Notes: a model not told the origin generated them from the sequence alone. Shown: positions 26,512 through 35,606, numbered from the stretch's first letter. The stretch is 64,000 nt of DNA from Pseudonocardia nematodicida (GCF_040105385.1 NZ_JBEDNQ010000008.1:1-64000); one strand, 5' to 3'. Made by a program: numbers and translations.

Positions 26512-27168
26512 TCACGCGCTGCGAGCGACAGTCAGCAGCAGGCGGGCCGGTGTGCTGAACCAGGCGCGCACGACGTCGGTGGCGTCGTGATGGGCGAAGT
26601 GGTGGGCGAGCCGTTCGAGGGCTCCAGGGATCCGGCTCTCGACTTCGGCAGCGAGCGTGGCCACCGGGTAGTCCAGCCCGCTGGCGCCGTGTAGCTCGGC
26701 GTGCTCGGCCAGGGCGAGCTGCTGGAACAATTCCTCGTCTCCGAGGTTCTGCACGCGCGGCACTGCGTCGACCTCAGCCGCGGTGGTCGCCCCGGTGATG
26801 GTGCGCTGGTAGAGGAGGCCGTCATTGAGCATGACCCGCAGCGGCGGATCGTGCGGGTAGCGCTCGCCCAGGTCGGTGGTGTCGATCGAGACGTGCAGCG
26901 CCCCGTCGTCGCTCCAGTAGGCGAAGACCAAGGCGTCACCGACCCTCACCGCGGGCCGCTGATCGTCGCTGGTCTGAGGCAGGAACTCGGCAGCCCGGTT
27001 GAGCTGCTCGGGGCTGGCCGCGGCGCGCGGTTGCGCGTCGGTGGTCCGGTCGGCGTTGGGCCGGTGGGATGGCACGAGCAGCTCCATACGTCGGGGGGTC
27101 GGTCTGTTGATCGCTCCCGCGGGGCCGAGGTGGCGGTCGGGCCGCCGTCGTCGGCCGTGGCCGCTCAT
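26512..27168 (-). CDS. Hypothetical plasmid protein
   Basis: A 218-residue protein with no family I recognise. The N-terminal 60 residues are Arg/Pro-rich and disordered. From about residue 65 a beta-rich segment (RVGDALVFAYWSDDGALHVS) is followed by helices (ELFQQLALAEHAELHG) ending LLLTVARSA. The start is set by an ATGA overlap with the upstream gene's stop. MELLVPSHRP, 27 residues in, is an alternative. Likely co-transcribed with the preceding gene. Confidence 0.6.
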   Translation of the reverse strand: MSGHGRRRRPDRHLGPAGAINRPTPRRMELLVPSHRPNADRTTDAQPRAAASPEQLNRAAEFLPQTSDDQRPAVRVGDALVFAYWSDDGALHVSIDTTDLGERYPHDPPLRVMLNDGLLYQRTITGATTAAEVDAVPRVQNLGDEELFQQLALAEHAELHGASGLDYPVATLAAEVESRIPGALERLAHHFAHHDATDVVRAWFSTPARLLLTVARSA

Positions 27169-27761
27169 CCGGCCCAGGACAGGCCGTGATCGCCGAGTGC
27201 GGGGAACTGGTGCAGGAACAGGCTCTGGTCGCGGCTGGCACGGTCGCGCCAGTCCTGGGCGTCGTAGTCCCAGGTGGAGTAGCCACCGATGAACACGCAC
27301 GGTGCGCAGGTCGGCCGGCCCGTGCGCTGCCCGAACGTGGCGGGCGGGCGGTCGCCGCCCGGGTGCGGGTCGCGGTGCTGGGCCATAACCTCGAAGACCG
27401 TCAGCATCCCGCGGTAGGCGGGCGACCAGACGGGCTGGTACTGCCCGAACCCGTAGGCCACGTCCGGGATCTCTCGCCATCCCTGCGTGGCAGCCACGTT
27501 CAGCGCCCGCACGACGTCGTCGGGCAGCAGCACACACGGTGCGCACCGCCCGCCGTGGCGAACGACCACGCGCACGTCGGCGTGGCTGATGGCCGGTACG
27601 TCCGCGATGTAGCGGGCCTGTTTGCCCAGGCGCAATTCCTGCTCCCAGTCGAGGTAGTAGGACAGCGCGGAGGCGACGGACCCCCAGTAGGACACGGTGT
27701 CGTCGGTCATGCGCTCGCCCCAGGCGGGGTATCGCGGGTGGCTGTGTGCGGTCGTGGTCAT
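27165..27761 (-). CDS. Hypothetical plasmid protein with two CxPC-like pairs
   Basis: This 198-residue protein has RCAPCVLLPDDVVRALN and, later, TCAPCVFIGGYSTWDYD. The two CAPC pairs could form one metal or redox site. Aromatic residues are frequent. GGAGGCTC precedes the ATG at 27761, and the stop overlaps the next start. I know no named family. It belongs to the run of minus-strand backbone genes. Confidence 0.6.
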   Translation of the reverse strand: MTTTAHSHPRYPAWGERMTDDTVSYWGSVASALSYYLDWEQELRLGKQARYIADVPAISHADVRVVVRHGGRCAPCVLLPDDVVRALNVAATQGWREIPDVAYGFGQYQPVWSPAYRGMLTVFEVMAQHRDPHPGGDRPPATFGQRTGRPTCAPCVFIGGYSTWDYDAQDWRDRASRDQSLFLHQFPALGDHGLSWAG

Positions 27762-27878
27762 GCGTGAGCCTCCGGTCGGTCGTCGGCGAGGGACGGCAGC
27801 GGCGCGCGGCCGGCACCGGTGGGGGTGTGGTCACGGCGTCGGCCGGGCGCGGCACCGGCCCGCCCAGCCGCGGCGGGG

Positions 27879-28352
27879 TCAGCTGATGGCGGCCGGTGCG
27901 CGGTCGGCGATAGTCGAGAGCCGGGCGCTGATCAGGACCGAGTGGTAGGCGGTCAGGGCGTCGCCGAGGGTGCGTCCGTCGTCCTGGGCGTTCTGCGCGG
28001 CGCGGGCCGCGGCCGTCACGGCGTCGGGCAGGGCCGGGACGATCAGGAGGTCCAGGACGGCGTCGGCCATGGCGCCCTCGTGGTCGGCCAACAGGTGCAA
28101 CGGCATCCCGGCGCGGTGCAGGGCGGCGCCGATCAGGCACATCGCCCGGTGGCCGTCGGCGCTGACGTAGCGGCACGACGGCACCCCGTTCTCGCCGCTG
28201 TTCTCGGCGAACAGCGGGTGCTGATCGGCGGGGTCGACGTAGGCCTCGGCATCGGTGTCGATGTCGGGGTAGGTCCAGTTCAGGCCGCGCTCACCGGCCA
28301 CGGCGTGCAGCGCGGCGGTGAAATGGTCCTCGGTGATGGCGATGGTGGGCAT
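27879..28352 (-). CDS. Hypothetical plasmid protein (157 residues)
   Basis: Starts MPTIAITEDHFTAALHAVAG. The centre has CRYVSADGHRAMCLIGAALHRAGMP, with paired cysteines and a helix, and the C-terminal half is Ala-rich helical. GAGAGGGG lies upstream of the ATG. The ADGHRAMCLIG segment resembles small proteins common on actinobacterial plasmids, but I cannot name a family. Confidence 0.6.
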   Translation of the reverse strand: MPTIAITEDHFTAALHAVAGERGLNWTYPDIDTDAEAYVDPADQHPLFAENSGENGVPSCRYVSADGHRAMCLIGAALHRAGMPLHLLADHEGAMADAVLDLLIVPALPDAVTAAARAAQNAQDDGRTLGDALTAYHSVLISARLSTIADRAPAAIS

Positions 28353-28399
28353 GGGCGAACAACCCCTCTCGGGCGGTGGGCTGGCGGGGTGAGGGCGGC

Positions 28400-28428
28400 G
28401 CGGGGCCCCGCCGGGAGCGGGGCCCCGC
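28400..28428 (-). terminator. GC-palindrome hairpin
   Basis: Two copies of GCGGGGCCCCGC (28400-28411 and 28417-28428), each itself palindromic, are separated by five bases and pair with one another. They lie 5 bp after the stop of the next minus-strand gene upstream. Probably a terminator. Confidence 0.55.
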
Positions 28429-28433
28429 GGTGG

Positions 28434-28877
28434 TCAGCGGTTGAGGCTGCGGCGGTGGTAGCCGGCCAGCACCGCGATAACGGGGGCGAGATCGGCGCCG
28501 GGCTCGCCGGCGTTCTCGAGCAGGGGCCACAGGTCGTGTCGGACGGTGTCGGCGACGACCGTGTCGGGGTAGCAGACCCCGACGGTGACCTCGTCCCCGG
28601 TGAACTCGCAGTCCTCGCCGATCTCCTCGTAGAGGCGGCCGGGGCCCACCGGGTGGGCCGAGTGCAGCACCACCGAGAGCCCGAACGGCGCCGCCGCGTT
28701 GCGCGGGCCGAGCCAGCGCATCTCCACCGCGCCGTCGTCGTCGGCGACGACCAGCCGGATCCAGTGCGGATCCGGCGCGACGCGCACCTGCAGGCCGTCG
28801 ACGGCGGCCGGGCCGGTCTTCAGCCGGTCCAGGGTCAGTGCCGCCTCGGTGGCGGTCGGGGTGTTTGTAGTGGTCAA
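28434..28877 (-). CDS. Hypothetical plasmid protein (TTG start)
   Basis: A 147-residue acidic protein. The start is TTG at 28877, chosen because GGAGG lies seven bases upstream and coding bias begins there. The centre reads IRLVVADDDGAVEMRWLGPR and the end VIAVLAGYHRRSLNR. The mixed alpha-beta pattern suggests a small globular domain. No family recognised. A family 1 palindrome (28923-29094) lies directly upstream. Confidence 0.6.
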   Translation of the reverse strand: MTTTNTPTATEAALTLDRLKTGPAAVDGLQVRVAPDPHWIRLVVADDDGAVEMRWLGPRNAAAPFGLSVVLHSAHPVGPGRLYEEIGEDCEFTGDEVTVGVCYPDTVVADTVRHDLWPLLENAGEPGADLAPVIAVLAGYHRRSLNR

Positions 28878-28922
28878 CGGGGCCTCCGCGGGTCGGTGGG
28901 GCTTGCGCTGGATCGCGGCCTG

Positions 28923-29094
28923 CCTCAGCGCGGCGGGGCGTGGCCCCGCAGGGGGCGGCGGGTGGTTGGCCGCTGGCCCGACCGGGTGGGAACCCGCGAA
29001 GCGGGTCCGAGCACAGCGAGGCCCGTCCCACCCGGTCGGTGTCGACGGGCGTTCATCGCCGCGCACCGCGCCGTGCTGTGCTGACCTCCGGGCG
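28923..29094. repeat. Family 1 intergenic palindrome, copy 4
   Basis: Nearly identical to 26171-26342 over its whole length, including the perfect CCGACCGGGTGGGA inverted repeat and the terminal GTGCTGACCTCCGGGCG motif. The near identity of copies 2.7 kb apart contrasts with the unrelated flanking genes. This implies recent duplication or gene conversion. Confidence 0.8.
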
Positions 29095-29170
29095 ATCTGG
29101 CACGAGCTCCACCGGGCCTGCGGCGGCGCCCGCCGAACCGCAGCGCCACGGTGTTCTGGCCCGCCGGTGC

Positions 29171-29614
29171 TTAGGCGTTGTCGACGGCGTCGAGGAGCCG
29201 TTGACGGAGCCCGGGGGTCTCCAGCGCTTCGGCCCAGACGATCCAGTCGGGAAACGCGCGGGCCAGCGCCCGCCGGTGCGTGGGCCCGGTGACCGCGATC
29301 AGCTGTCCCAGGGCCCGGCCCCAGGGCGACGGGATGATCCCGCGGGGAAGGCCGTAGGTGGTGAGCAGGCTCTGCAGCGCGTGCTGCTCGTCCTCGGCCA
29401 GGTCGTGGAGCTCGGCCCGGTGGACCCAGTCCTCGATGGTGTGATCGGGTTCGGCGGGGTGCCCGGGCGCGGGGGTGCTCGGGCCGCGGTGGGCGCTGCC
29501 GAGGCTGAGGGCTGCGGCGATATAGCGGGCCTGCTCGTGGTGCGAACGCCGGCGCCAGTGGTCGGTGTCGGTCTCGGCGAGGACGGCGGCGAGCAGGTCG
29601 GTGGAGGTGTCCAC
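29171..29614 (-). CDS. Hypothetical plasmid protein (GTG start)
   Basis: 147 residues starting GTG at 29614, with AGGAG eight bases upstream. HWRRRSHHEQARYIAAALSL and later GRALGQLIAVTGPTHRRALARA suggest a helical protein. It ends LLDAVDNA. It lies downstream of the ParB-like gene, separated by a strong hairpin. No family recognised. Confidence 0.6.
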   Translation of the reverse strand: MDTSTDLLAAVLAETDTDHWRRRSHHEQARYIAAALSLGSAHRGPSTPAPGHPAEPDHTIEDWVHRAELHDLAEDEQHALQSLLTTYGLPRGIIPSPWGRALGQLIAVTGPTHRRALARAFPDWIVWAEALETPGLRQRLLDAVDNA

Positions 29615-29665
29615 GAGGTGTGCTCCTGATGGCGTAGGCGAACTGCGGATACAGCGCGGCCGAGC

Positions 29666-29701
29666 GCAGGGCCGAGACGCCAGCGGGCGTCTCGCCCCTG
29701 C
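29666..29701 (-). terminator. Hairpin after the ParB-like gene
   Basis: GAGACGCC/GGCGTCTC with a 4-base loop is extended by GCAGGGC/GCCCCTGC, giving about 15 paired bases. It lies 14 bp downstream of the ParB-like stop at 29715 on the minus strand. Confidence 0.6.
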
Positions 29702-29714
29702 GGTGACCATGTGG

Positions 29715-31517
29715 TCAGTGGTTCGCGGCGGCCTCGCCGTTCGCGATGACCTCCGCCGTGGCTTCGGCGCCGCCCTCAGCGGTCGCCGCGGTATCGAGCT
29801 CGGTGGTGGCCGCTGCCTGGTCTTCGACCGCTACCCCGTCGGCGCTGTCGGTCTTGCTGCCGTCGTCGGCGGAGTCGGCCTCGTCTGCGGCGTCCGGCGG
29901 CGTGGTGCCGGTGGTGCCGGTCTGCTCGGTGATGACGAGCTGCTCGACGTCGGACAGGTCGTAGCCCCACTCGCGCAGCTGGGTGACGTAGCGCCGTGTG
30001 GTCGGGCTGGGGTTGCGCCAGCTGTTGCGGTGGGTGCCCTCCTCGAAGGCGGCGAGGACCACCGCGAGGGAGAGCATCGTGGCCCGGGCCGCGCTCGATG
30101 AGCCGGCGGCCTCGGCGATCGGGTGGGGCCGGCCGCTGTGGAAGCCGTAGACGCCACCGGCGGAGGCATCGCTGAGGCCCAGCAGGGTCGCGGCGAGAAA
30201 GTTGCGGGACTCCATCGCGCGGCGTAGGTCGTGATCGCCACGGGCGATCTCGGCGGCGACGAAGATCGCCGCTCCCTTCGGCGCCGCCTTGCGGGTGAAC
30301 AGCTCGCGCAGCCAGTCACGACGCACGACCTGCGCGGAGTCCCACGCCTTGTTGTTCGCGATCACCGTGCGCCGCTCCTGGCGCGCGACTTCGCGCTCGC
30401 GGTCCTCGCGGGTCTGGCGCTGCTCGTCGGTTTCGCCGACCGGCGCGGCGGTCGTGGTGCTCGGCCGGGGCCGGTCGTAGAGCTCGGCATGGCCGTGCTC
30501 GGCGGGGGCCAGGCACATCCACACCGGCTGGGCGATCCTGCCTGCCTGCTCGAAGTCCCAGCGGGTCATGACGGTGGCGGCGTGACCAGGGCAGTCGCGG
30601 TGGGCCTGTTCGGTGAGGTCGGTGCCCGCCGGGTCGTCCGCGGTGGGCCGCAGCCGGGCGATCGCGGTCGCCGTTTCCAAGCCCTCGTCGTCACGGCCCA
30701 GGACGGTGACCCCGTCGGCGCGCAGCTGCTCCTCCACCTCCGCGCACAGGGCCCGGTCGGCGCGCGCGTCACGCAGCCGCTGCGCCTGGTGTGCGAGCTG
30801 CCCCGGCCGGGTCAGCGCGGTCTCGGTGAGCTGCTCGACCGCGGTGTCGTCATCGGCGAACTCGGCGATCACCGCCATCTGGACCAGGTCCAGGTCGTGA
30901 CAGGACCCGACCTCGAGCGCCCGGGCGCTGCCGGCGACCGCGGTGGTCTGGCGGACCCGCTTGGCCGGGGTCCTGGTGGTCCGTGCGATCTGCCCCGCTG
31001 TCATGCCCAGCCCGAGCAGCTGCTGGTGTGCGGCGACCTCGTCGGCGTCGGAGATCCCGGCGCGGTGCTGGTTCTCTCCGAGCTGGTCGATGATGCGCTC
31101 GGCCTCGGCGGCACGCTGGGCCTGTTCGGGGTCCCCCGATGCCTCGGCGTCAGCGTCGGTGGCAGGGCTCTGGGGTTCGACCAGAACCCGCACACGGGCC
31201 AGACCGGCCTTGACCGCGGCCAGGGTGCGGCGCTGGCCCTTGCGCACGACCAGGGCGCCGTCGGCGGCGCGGCGGTAGACGTTGATGGGTTCGCGCACGC
31301 CGCGGTCGCGGATCGAGGCGCAGAAGTGCGGGTCGAGGTGGACGTCGGTGCGGGTGTTGACCTCGAGGACCAGCGTGGTGGGGTCCGCCCAGGCCAGTTC
31401 GCCGAGTTCGTCGACATCGTGGAGGAGCTCCGCGGTCACCGGCGCAACCGAGGTACTGGTCGTCTCGGGCTGGTCCTCGACGCGGTCGGTCGAGTCGGTG
31501 GCGGTGTGTGTGGTCAT
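29715..31517 (-). CDS. Large ParB/Spo0J N-terminal domain protein
   Basis: This 600-residue protein has a ParB-like nuclease-fold domain. The segment LDPHFCASIRDRGVREPINVYRR is followed by VVRKGQRRTLAAVKAGLARV (about residues 95-115), the GxRR-like box. A helix-turn-helix follows (LGMTAGQIARTTRTPAKRV, about 190-208). The middle and C-terminal parts are plasmid-type and Ala/Glu-rich. It is separate from the canonical parB near the parS array, so it more likely acts in plasmid transfer or regulation than in segregation. Start at 31517 follows GAGAGGGC. Confidence 0.8.
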   Translation of the reverse strand: MTTHTATDSTDRVEDQPETTSTSVAPVTAELLHDVDELGELAWADPTTLVLEVNTRTDVHLDPHFCASIRDRGVREPINVYRRAADGALVVRKGQRRTLAAVKAGLARVRVLVEPQSPATDADAEASGDPEQAQRAAEAERIIDQLGENQHRAGISDADEVAAHQQLLGLGMTAGQIARTTRTPAKRVRQTTAVAGSARALEVGSCHDLDLVQMAVIAEFADDDTAVEQLTETALTRPGQLAHQAQRLRDARADRALCAEVEEQLRADGVTVLGRDDEGLETATAIARLRPTADDPAGTDLTEQAHRDCPGHAATVMTRWDFEQAGRIAQPVWMCLAPAEHGHAELYDRPRPSTTTAAPVGETDEQRQTREDREREVARQERRTVIANNKAWDSAQVVRRDWLRELFTRKAAPKGAAIFVAAEIARGDHDLRRAMESRNFLAATLLGLSDASAGGVYGFHSGRPHPIAEAAGSSSAARATMLSLAVVLAAFEEGTHRNSWRNPSPTTRRYVTQLREWGYDLSDVEQLVITEQTGTTGTTPPDAADEADSADDGSKTDSADGVAVEDQAAATTELDTAATAEGGAEATAEVIANGEAAANH

Positions 31518-31540
31518 GAACAGCCCTCTCCCTGGCGGTG

Positions 31541-31590
31541 ACCGCCCGACCCGCTGGTCGGGCGGTGCGCCCCCGCTGCCCGGGGGTGCG
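31541..31590 (-). promoter_or_regulatory. Tandem hairpins upstream of the ParB-like gene
   Basis: ACCGCCCGACC/GGTCGGGCGGT (31541-31566) is followed directly by TGCGCCCCCG with its complement CGGGGGTGCG (to 31590). They begin 24 bp before the start codon. No gene lies between 31518 and 31803. This may be a leader, operator or relic terminator. Confidence 0.45.
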
Positions 31591-31803
31591 CTGCGCGTCC
31601 CGGGCAGCCCGGCCGGTGGGCCGGAGGGGAATCGGCTGTGGTCGCCCCGGTGTGGACCCGCCATGGCACTGCCGCAGCGCTCAGGTGTCGGCAGGGGCGG
31701 GTTCACCCGCGGGGGACCTCGCGGCCGAGGCATCTCCGGTCCGCCGGTCGGGATGCCAGCGTGTGCCCGCCCCTGGCCGGGGCGGATACACGGCGAGACC
31801 TGC

Positions 31804-32061
31804 CTACAACGCCGTCTCGCCGGCGAAGTTGTTGATGCCGCTGCGCATGACTTCGCCGGCGTCCCAGCCGGCCTCGGCCACCAGGTGGAGAAGGTCGGTA
31901 ATCAGATCGGCCACGCCTTCGGTGGACTGCTCGTCCAGGGCGGCGATCTGCTCGGGCGTCTGCCCGTCCGGGCAGTACGCGCGCAGCGCCGCCAGGGCAT
32001 GCTCGGCAGACTGGCGGGGAGTCAGCCGATCGTTGGACCGCCAGGCTGCGAGGTCGTCCAC
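31804..32061 (-). CDS. Small hypothetical plasmid protein (85 residues)
   Basis: Starts MDDLAAWRSNDRLTPRQSAE and is helical and acidic. QSTEGVADLITDLLHLVAEAG resembles small proteins that follow DUF932-type plasmid genes. The start lies 1 bp from the stop of the preceding gene, so translation is probably coupled. Function unknown. Confidence 0.65.
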   Translation of the reverse strand: MDDLAAWRSNDRLTPRQSAEHALAALRAYCPDGQTPEQIAALDEQSTEGVADLITDLLHLVAEAGWDAGEVMRSGINNFAGETAL

Positions 32062-32062
32062 C

Positions 32063-32302
32063 TCAGCCCTCCCACGTGCGGGTCTGGCCGAGCAGGTCGG
32101 GACGGCTCGGTGCGACGGTCACCAGGGCCTCGTAGTGCGCGTGCTCGGACGGTCCGCACGAGTGGCCATCACCGCTCTCCGGCCGGACGACATCGTCGAA
32201 CCACTCCTCCACGCCCTCGCCGGCGCGGGGCGCACGGATGACCGCGGGGTGCTCGGACTCGTGTCCGCACGAGTAGGTGCTCTCGACCCGGACGGTGATC
32301 AT
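32063..32302 (-). CDS. Small hypothetical protein with Cys/His residues
   Basis: 79 residues starting MITVRVESTYSCGHESEHPA. The start ATG at 32302 is chosen over 32308 because AGGAGG lies seven bases upstream. A second CGPSEHAH segment gives two CxxxxxH-like pairs that might bind zinc. It is in frame with the preceding broken gene, from which no stop separates it. Confidence 0.55.
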   Translation of the reverse strand: MITVRVESTYSCGHESEHPAVIRAPRAGEGVEEWFDDVVRPESGDGHSCGPSEHAHYEALVTVAPSRPDLLGQTRTWEG

Positions 32303-33108
32303 GCCCATGCCTCCTGCCCTTCCGGTGTTGGCCTGGGGGTGAGCGGTCCAGCCGCCCGGCTCGCCGTGGTCGGTGTGGTCGTGCCCGAATCTGCACTGCG
32401 GCTCGTGGGCGTGCGGGCACTGGTGGGCGGGCACCGAGGTGATGTCCGATGCCCAGCCGAGCACGGCGAGGGCTCGGGACAGGTCGAGTAGCAGCCGTGG
32501 GTGCACCCGCAGCCGGACCTCGGTGTAGCTCGGGAACTGCGCGTTGAACTGGCCGGCGCGGATCTCGTGGCGCAGGGAGGGCTCCACGACGTGCACCAGG
32601 TCGATGGGACCGGTGTGCGGGTGCTCTGAGCGCAGCCGTAGTGCCCCTCGGCCGCCGTGCTCGCCTTGTGACACGAGCGTCGGGAGGCCGGAGAGGTTGG
32701 AGCGGACCTCGGCCAGGATGGCCTGCTCGGCGGCGGCGCGGGCGTCCGCGGCGCGCCGCCAGTCCCGTGCGGCCGGGCGGACGTGGCGGTACGGGGTGAC
32801 CAGCCGGCGGTGCAGGTCTGCGGCGATGCGGGCCGTCGGGCGGTCGGATCAACTGTGGCTCGGGCTTGCAGCGCGTCGGCACCGGGCACGTCCCGCGCGT
32901 CCGGCGGGGGTTCGCAGACCACGAGCAACCGGCCGGACCCCGGTCCGTGGCGGGCGATGCGGACCCGCAGGGTCGCACCGTCGGTGGCGGTGAGCAGCAT
33001 CCCGTTCTGGTGCGTGCTCGTCGCCCAGGCGTGCTTGTCGATCGCGGTCAGGGCATCGGCCACAGCTTCGGCGATATCGCGGTTCCCCAGCCGCGCTGCG
33101 CCGGTCAC
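32303..33108 (-). pseudogene. Hypothetical plasmid gene with a frame change
   Basis: From GTG at 33108 the frame reads GNRDIAEAVADALTAIDKHAW to GADALQARATVDPTAR with good coding bias, then becomes Arg/Pro/Ser noise. Near 32850 the neighbouring frame takes over (PTARIAADLHRRLVTPYRHV, then SEHPHTGPIDLVHVVEPSLR and ASDITSVPAHQCPHAHEP). It runs into the next gene without a stop. The joined protein would be about 265 residues. No family recognised. Confidence 0.55.
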
Positions 33109-33359
33109 GACCGCACCTGTCCTCGGTGGTCCGGCCCGGTGTCGGCCTGGTCGGCACCGGTGAGCAGGGCCGGGGCGATGCCCTGCCCGTGAAGTCGCCG
33201 GTGGATCTCGGACAACGTGATCATCGGTGGTCCCTCATCTCAGCGGTGTGCACAGGACGAAGCCCCGGCCGGGCGATCTGCCGCGCAGGGCAGGCCGCAC
33301 CGGCCAGGGCTCAGGTGGTGGGGTGGGAGCTCGGTGGCGTCGGCTCGACGCGCGCGAGG

Positions 33360-33747
33360 TCAGGGGCGGGCGGCGTGGCGGACCGACATGACCTGCCACC
33401 AGCCGTAGGCGATCTCGCAGCACGGTGCGTGGCCCCGGGTCGGGCACCACCCGCAGGGGCAGTGCTCCGCCACGCGCCGGCGGCAGACGCTGCACTCGCC
33501 GGGCGGATAGCGCGTCATCATCAGGTGGGACGGCCACACAGGCGAGGACGGCGGCGAGCAGTTGCACCGCCGGCCACAGCTGCTCATCGGTGGCCCCGTC
33601 GTGCAGCACCCGCTGCGACACCGCCTCCCAGCGCTGGTCGTGCCCGACCAGCCGGGCGGCGGCGCGAGACGCGGCCGCGCACTGGGCCAGCGTTGGCGCG
33701 CTGTAGTGGTCGAATGCGAGGGGGTTCACCGTCTGCGGTGTGCTCAC
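33360..33747 (-). pseudogene. Cys-rich hypothetical gene with a frame change
   Basis: GTG at 33747 overlaps the DUF932 stop (GTGA). The frame reads TVNPLAFDHYSAPTLAQCAA to AVQLLAAVLACVAVPPDD. Near 33515 the coding frame shifts and continues MTRYPPGECSVCRRRVAEHC, PCGWCPTRGHAPCCEIAYGW to a stop at 33360. The second part has eight cysteines in CxxC style, a zinc-ribbon-like pattern. Joined length is about 128 residues. Confidence 0.6.
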
Positions 33748-34949
33748 GCGCCGCGACCGGTCGTGAACGCGGCGGAGAGCCGCATGGCCTCGATACCGCG
33801 GGCCTCGACCTCGTAGGCCTCGTCGACGTCGACGAGGCGCTGCGCGGCCGCGGTGACCGCGTGCAGTACCCCACCGGAGGTGCGCAGGCCGCCGTCGATG
33901 AAGTGGGACAGGATCGAGTTCTGGGCATCGGTAGAGAACCGCAGCTTCTTGCTGACGTGCTCGATGGTCTGCTGCGGGCGGGTTACCTCGATCCCGGCGT
34001 CGGCCTCGATCTCGGCGATCCGCTCGGCGACCCAGTCCTGGTCGAGGAACGATCCGATCGCGTCGCGGGTCATCTTCGTGACCAGCTGCAGGCTCGCGGC
34101 CTGGGTGTCGGAGGACCAGTTGATCTGGCCTGCGGCGAGGCGCCCGCCGACGTGGACCTCGTCGATGGCGTGACGGGTCAAGGTCATACCGTTGTTGCAG
34201 ATCTGCACCGTCAGCTGCGGGATGAGCCGGAACTTGCCCTGCCCGGTCTCGGAGTTGGTCAGCACGAATCCGGCGAACACCGTCGGGTTGTCCGCGCCGC
34301 GCGCGCCGGAGAACGGGGAGGTGTAGCCGGCCAGCAGCGCCGGGGCCATCGCCGCGACCTCGGTCGAGCGGATCTTGACGTACATGCGGGACTCCGACAG
34401 GTCCGCCGAGACGATGTCGACCGGGTGCCCGGCCGCGTGGACGCCCTCCAGGGCGGTCATCAAGACGTCGAGGTTCTCGATCGGGCGGTACCGGTCCGAC
34501 AGCAGCGCCCGCATCACCCCCTGCCCGCCATCGCCTGCGGTGAGGCCGCGGACCAGGAACCGGCGGTTCTGGTCGTGGGTGAGCCAGCCGTTGACGTTGG
34601 CGTCGTAGAGCTCCACGTTCTGCTCGCGGGTCCGCCGCAGGTAGGCGGTGGGGATGCCGAGCTTCTCGGCGATGCCGTAGTCGGCGGTGCGGGTCGGGGC
34701 CAGGGAAAGGTCACCGCTGGTGACCCCGTCCATCGACAGCTCCACCGGGCCGGCGCCGCGCACGACCATCCGGCCGGCCCGGGCCTGCAGGGCCGACGCG
34801 GCGACGACGTGGTCGGACTTCGCGGCCTGCTGGGTTCGCAGCAGCTCGACCATGTCGCCCAGGTCGGCGTTGCGGGTCGTCAGCGCCACCGGGCTCTGTC
34901 CGCCCTCGTTGTCGGCGCGCGAGGTGCTGTGCTCGATGTTCTGGCTCAT
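33744..34949 (-). CDS. DUF932-family plasmid protein
   Basis: A 401-residue protein with the DUF932 order: YGIAEKLGIPTAYLRRTREQ near residue 95, then the strand FLVRGL, a central GFVLTNSETGQGKFRLIPQL (about 240) and VQICNNGMTLTRHAIDEVHVG. A C-terminal helical part ends FTTGRGA. The family is widespread on plasmids and phages of unknown biochemical role, often near recombination functions. Start at 34949 gives MSQNIEHST. Copy B of the family 2 leader lies upstream. A decayed paralogue is found at 38184-38978. Confidence 0.8.
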   Translation of the reverse strand: MSQNIEHSTSRADNEGGQSPVALTTRNADLGDMVELLRTQQAAKSDHVVAASALQARAGRMVVRGAGPVELSMDGVTSGDLSLAPTRTADYGIAEKLGIPTAYLRRTREQNVELYDANVNGWLTHDQNRRFLVRGLTAGDGGQGVMRALLSDRYRPIENLDVLMTALEGVHAAGHPVDIVSADLSESRMYVKIRSTEVAAMAPALLAGYTSPFSGARGADNPTVFAGFVLTNSETGQGKFRLIPQLTVQICNNGMTLTRHAIDEVHVGGRLAAGQINWSSDTQAASLQLVTKMTRDAIGSFLDQDWVAERIAEIEADAGIEVTRPQQTIEHVSKKLRFSTDAQNSILSHFIDGGLRTSGGVLHAVTAAAQRLVDVDEAYEVEARGIEAMRLSAAFTTGRGA

Positions 34950-35023
34950 GACACGAGTTCCGTTCTGTGCGGCGTTCGCACCGGCCCCTGGGGAAGCGGG
35001 GCCGGTGCGGTCCCGACCGCTGC

Positions 35024-35224
35024 GGTGGGACGTGACTCGCCCGCACCACGAACTCCGGCGCGACGGGGCCGCGCGCTCGCCCGACCGGCGTGACACCACC
35101 CCGACCGCATCAACCGGCCGGCCGACGACACAGAGCCGAGTGGTGTCACCCGCGTCGGGTGCGGCAGGCGCGGCATCGGCGGGCAAGCCGGAGAGCGGGG
35201 TGCAGAGTCACCACGGCCCACCCC
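35024..35224 (-). promoter_or_regulatory. Structured leader element, family 2 copy B (upstream of DUF932)
   Basis: Same architecture as copy A. GTGACACCACC pairs with GTGGTGTCAC about 40 bases on, flanked by GCTCGCCCGACCGG on one side and CGCGTCGGGTGCGG on the other. Outer arms are GGTGGGACGTGACTC and GTGACTCTGCAC-type complement. The loop sequence is unrelated to copy A, while the stems are kept. Confidence 0.6.
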
Positions 35225-35240
35225 AGCAGCGGCGGTGACC

Positions 35241-35606
35241 TCACCGGCGCTGCTGCCTCCCGCCAAGCTCCCTCACCTTCTGGAAGCCGCCGAGTCGGTG
35301 ATCCGCGGGCCAGGATCGGGTGAAGGTATGGAGACGGTCGATCGGGAGGAATCCATACCGCCGGTAGAGGGCGGTGGCTGCCGTGCGGTCGCACGCGGTG
35401 CCGGGCTCATCGTCACTGACGTAGAGCACAGCCTGCTCGGCTCCGGCGCGCTGGACACGTTCCAAGCCCGCCCGAAGCATGAACCTGCCGAGCCCCGCAC
35501 CGCAGTGGCCAGGTTCGACCTCGAGCCACGCGATAGCCGGTCGGCGTCGACAAGCGAGATCGACGCCCCGTCCGCGGCGTCTCCCGGTGGCCGCCCAGTA
35601 CATACG
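35241..35606 (-). pseudogene. GNAT acetyltransferase remnant
   Basis: LEVEPGHCGAGLGRFMLRAG matches the acetyl-CoA loop and helix of GNAT proteins, and ATALYRRYGFLPIDR matches the C-terminal motif. The N-terminal third is absent; the frame opens abruptly after a TGA at 35609-35607 that ends the preceding synthetase remnant. About 120 residues remain. It is a different GNAT from the lasso acetyltransferase. Confidence 0.65.

Noticed and set aside
30231..31541. 436-codon plus-strand frame opposite the ParB-like gene
   Set aside because: Same shadow effect; no ribosome site or domain, and the minus strand has a recognisable ParB domain.
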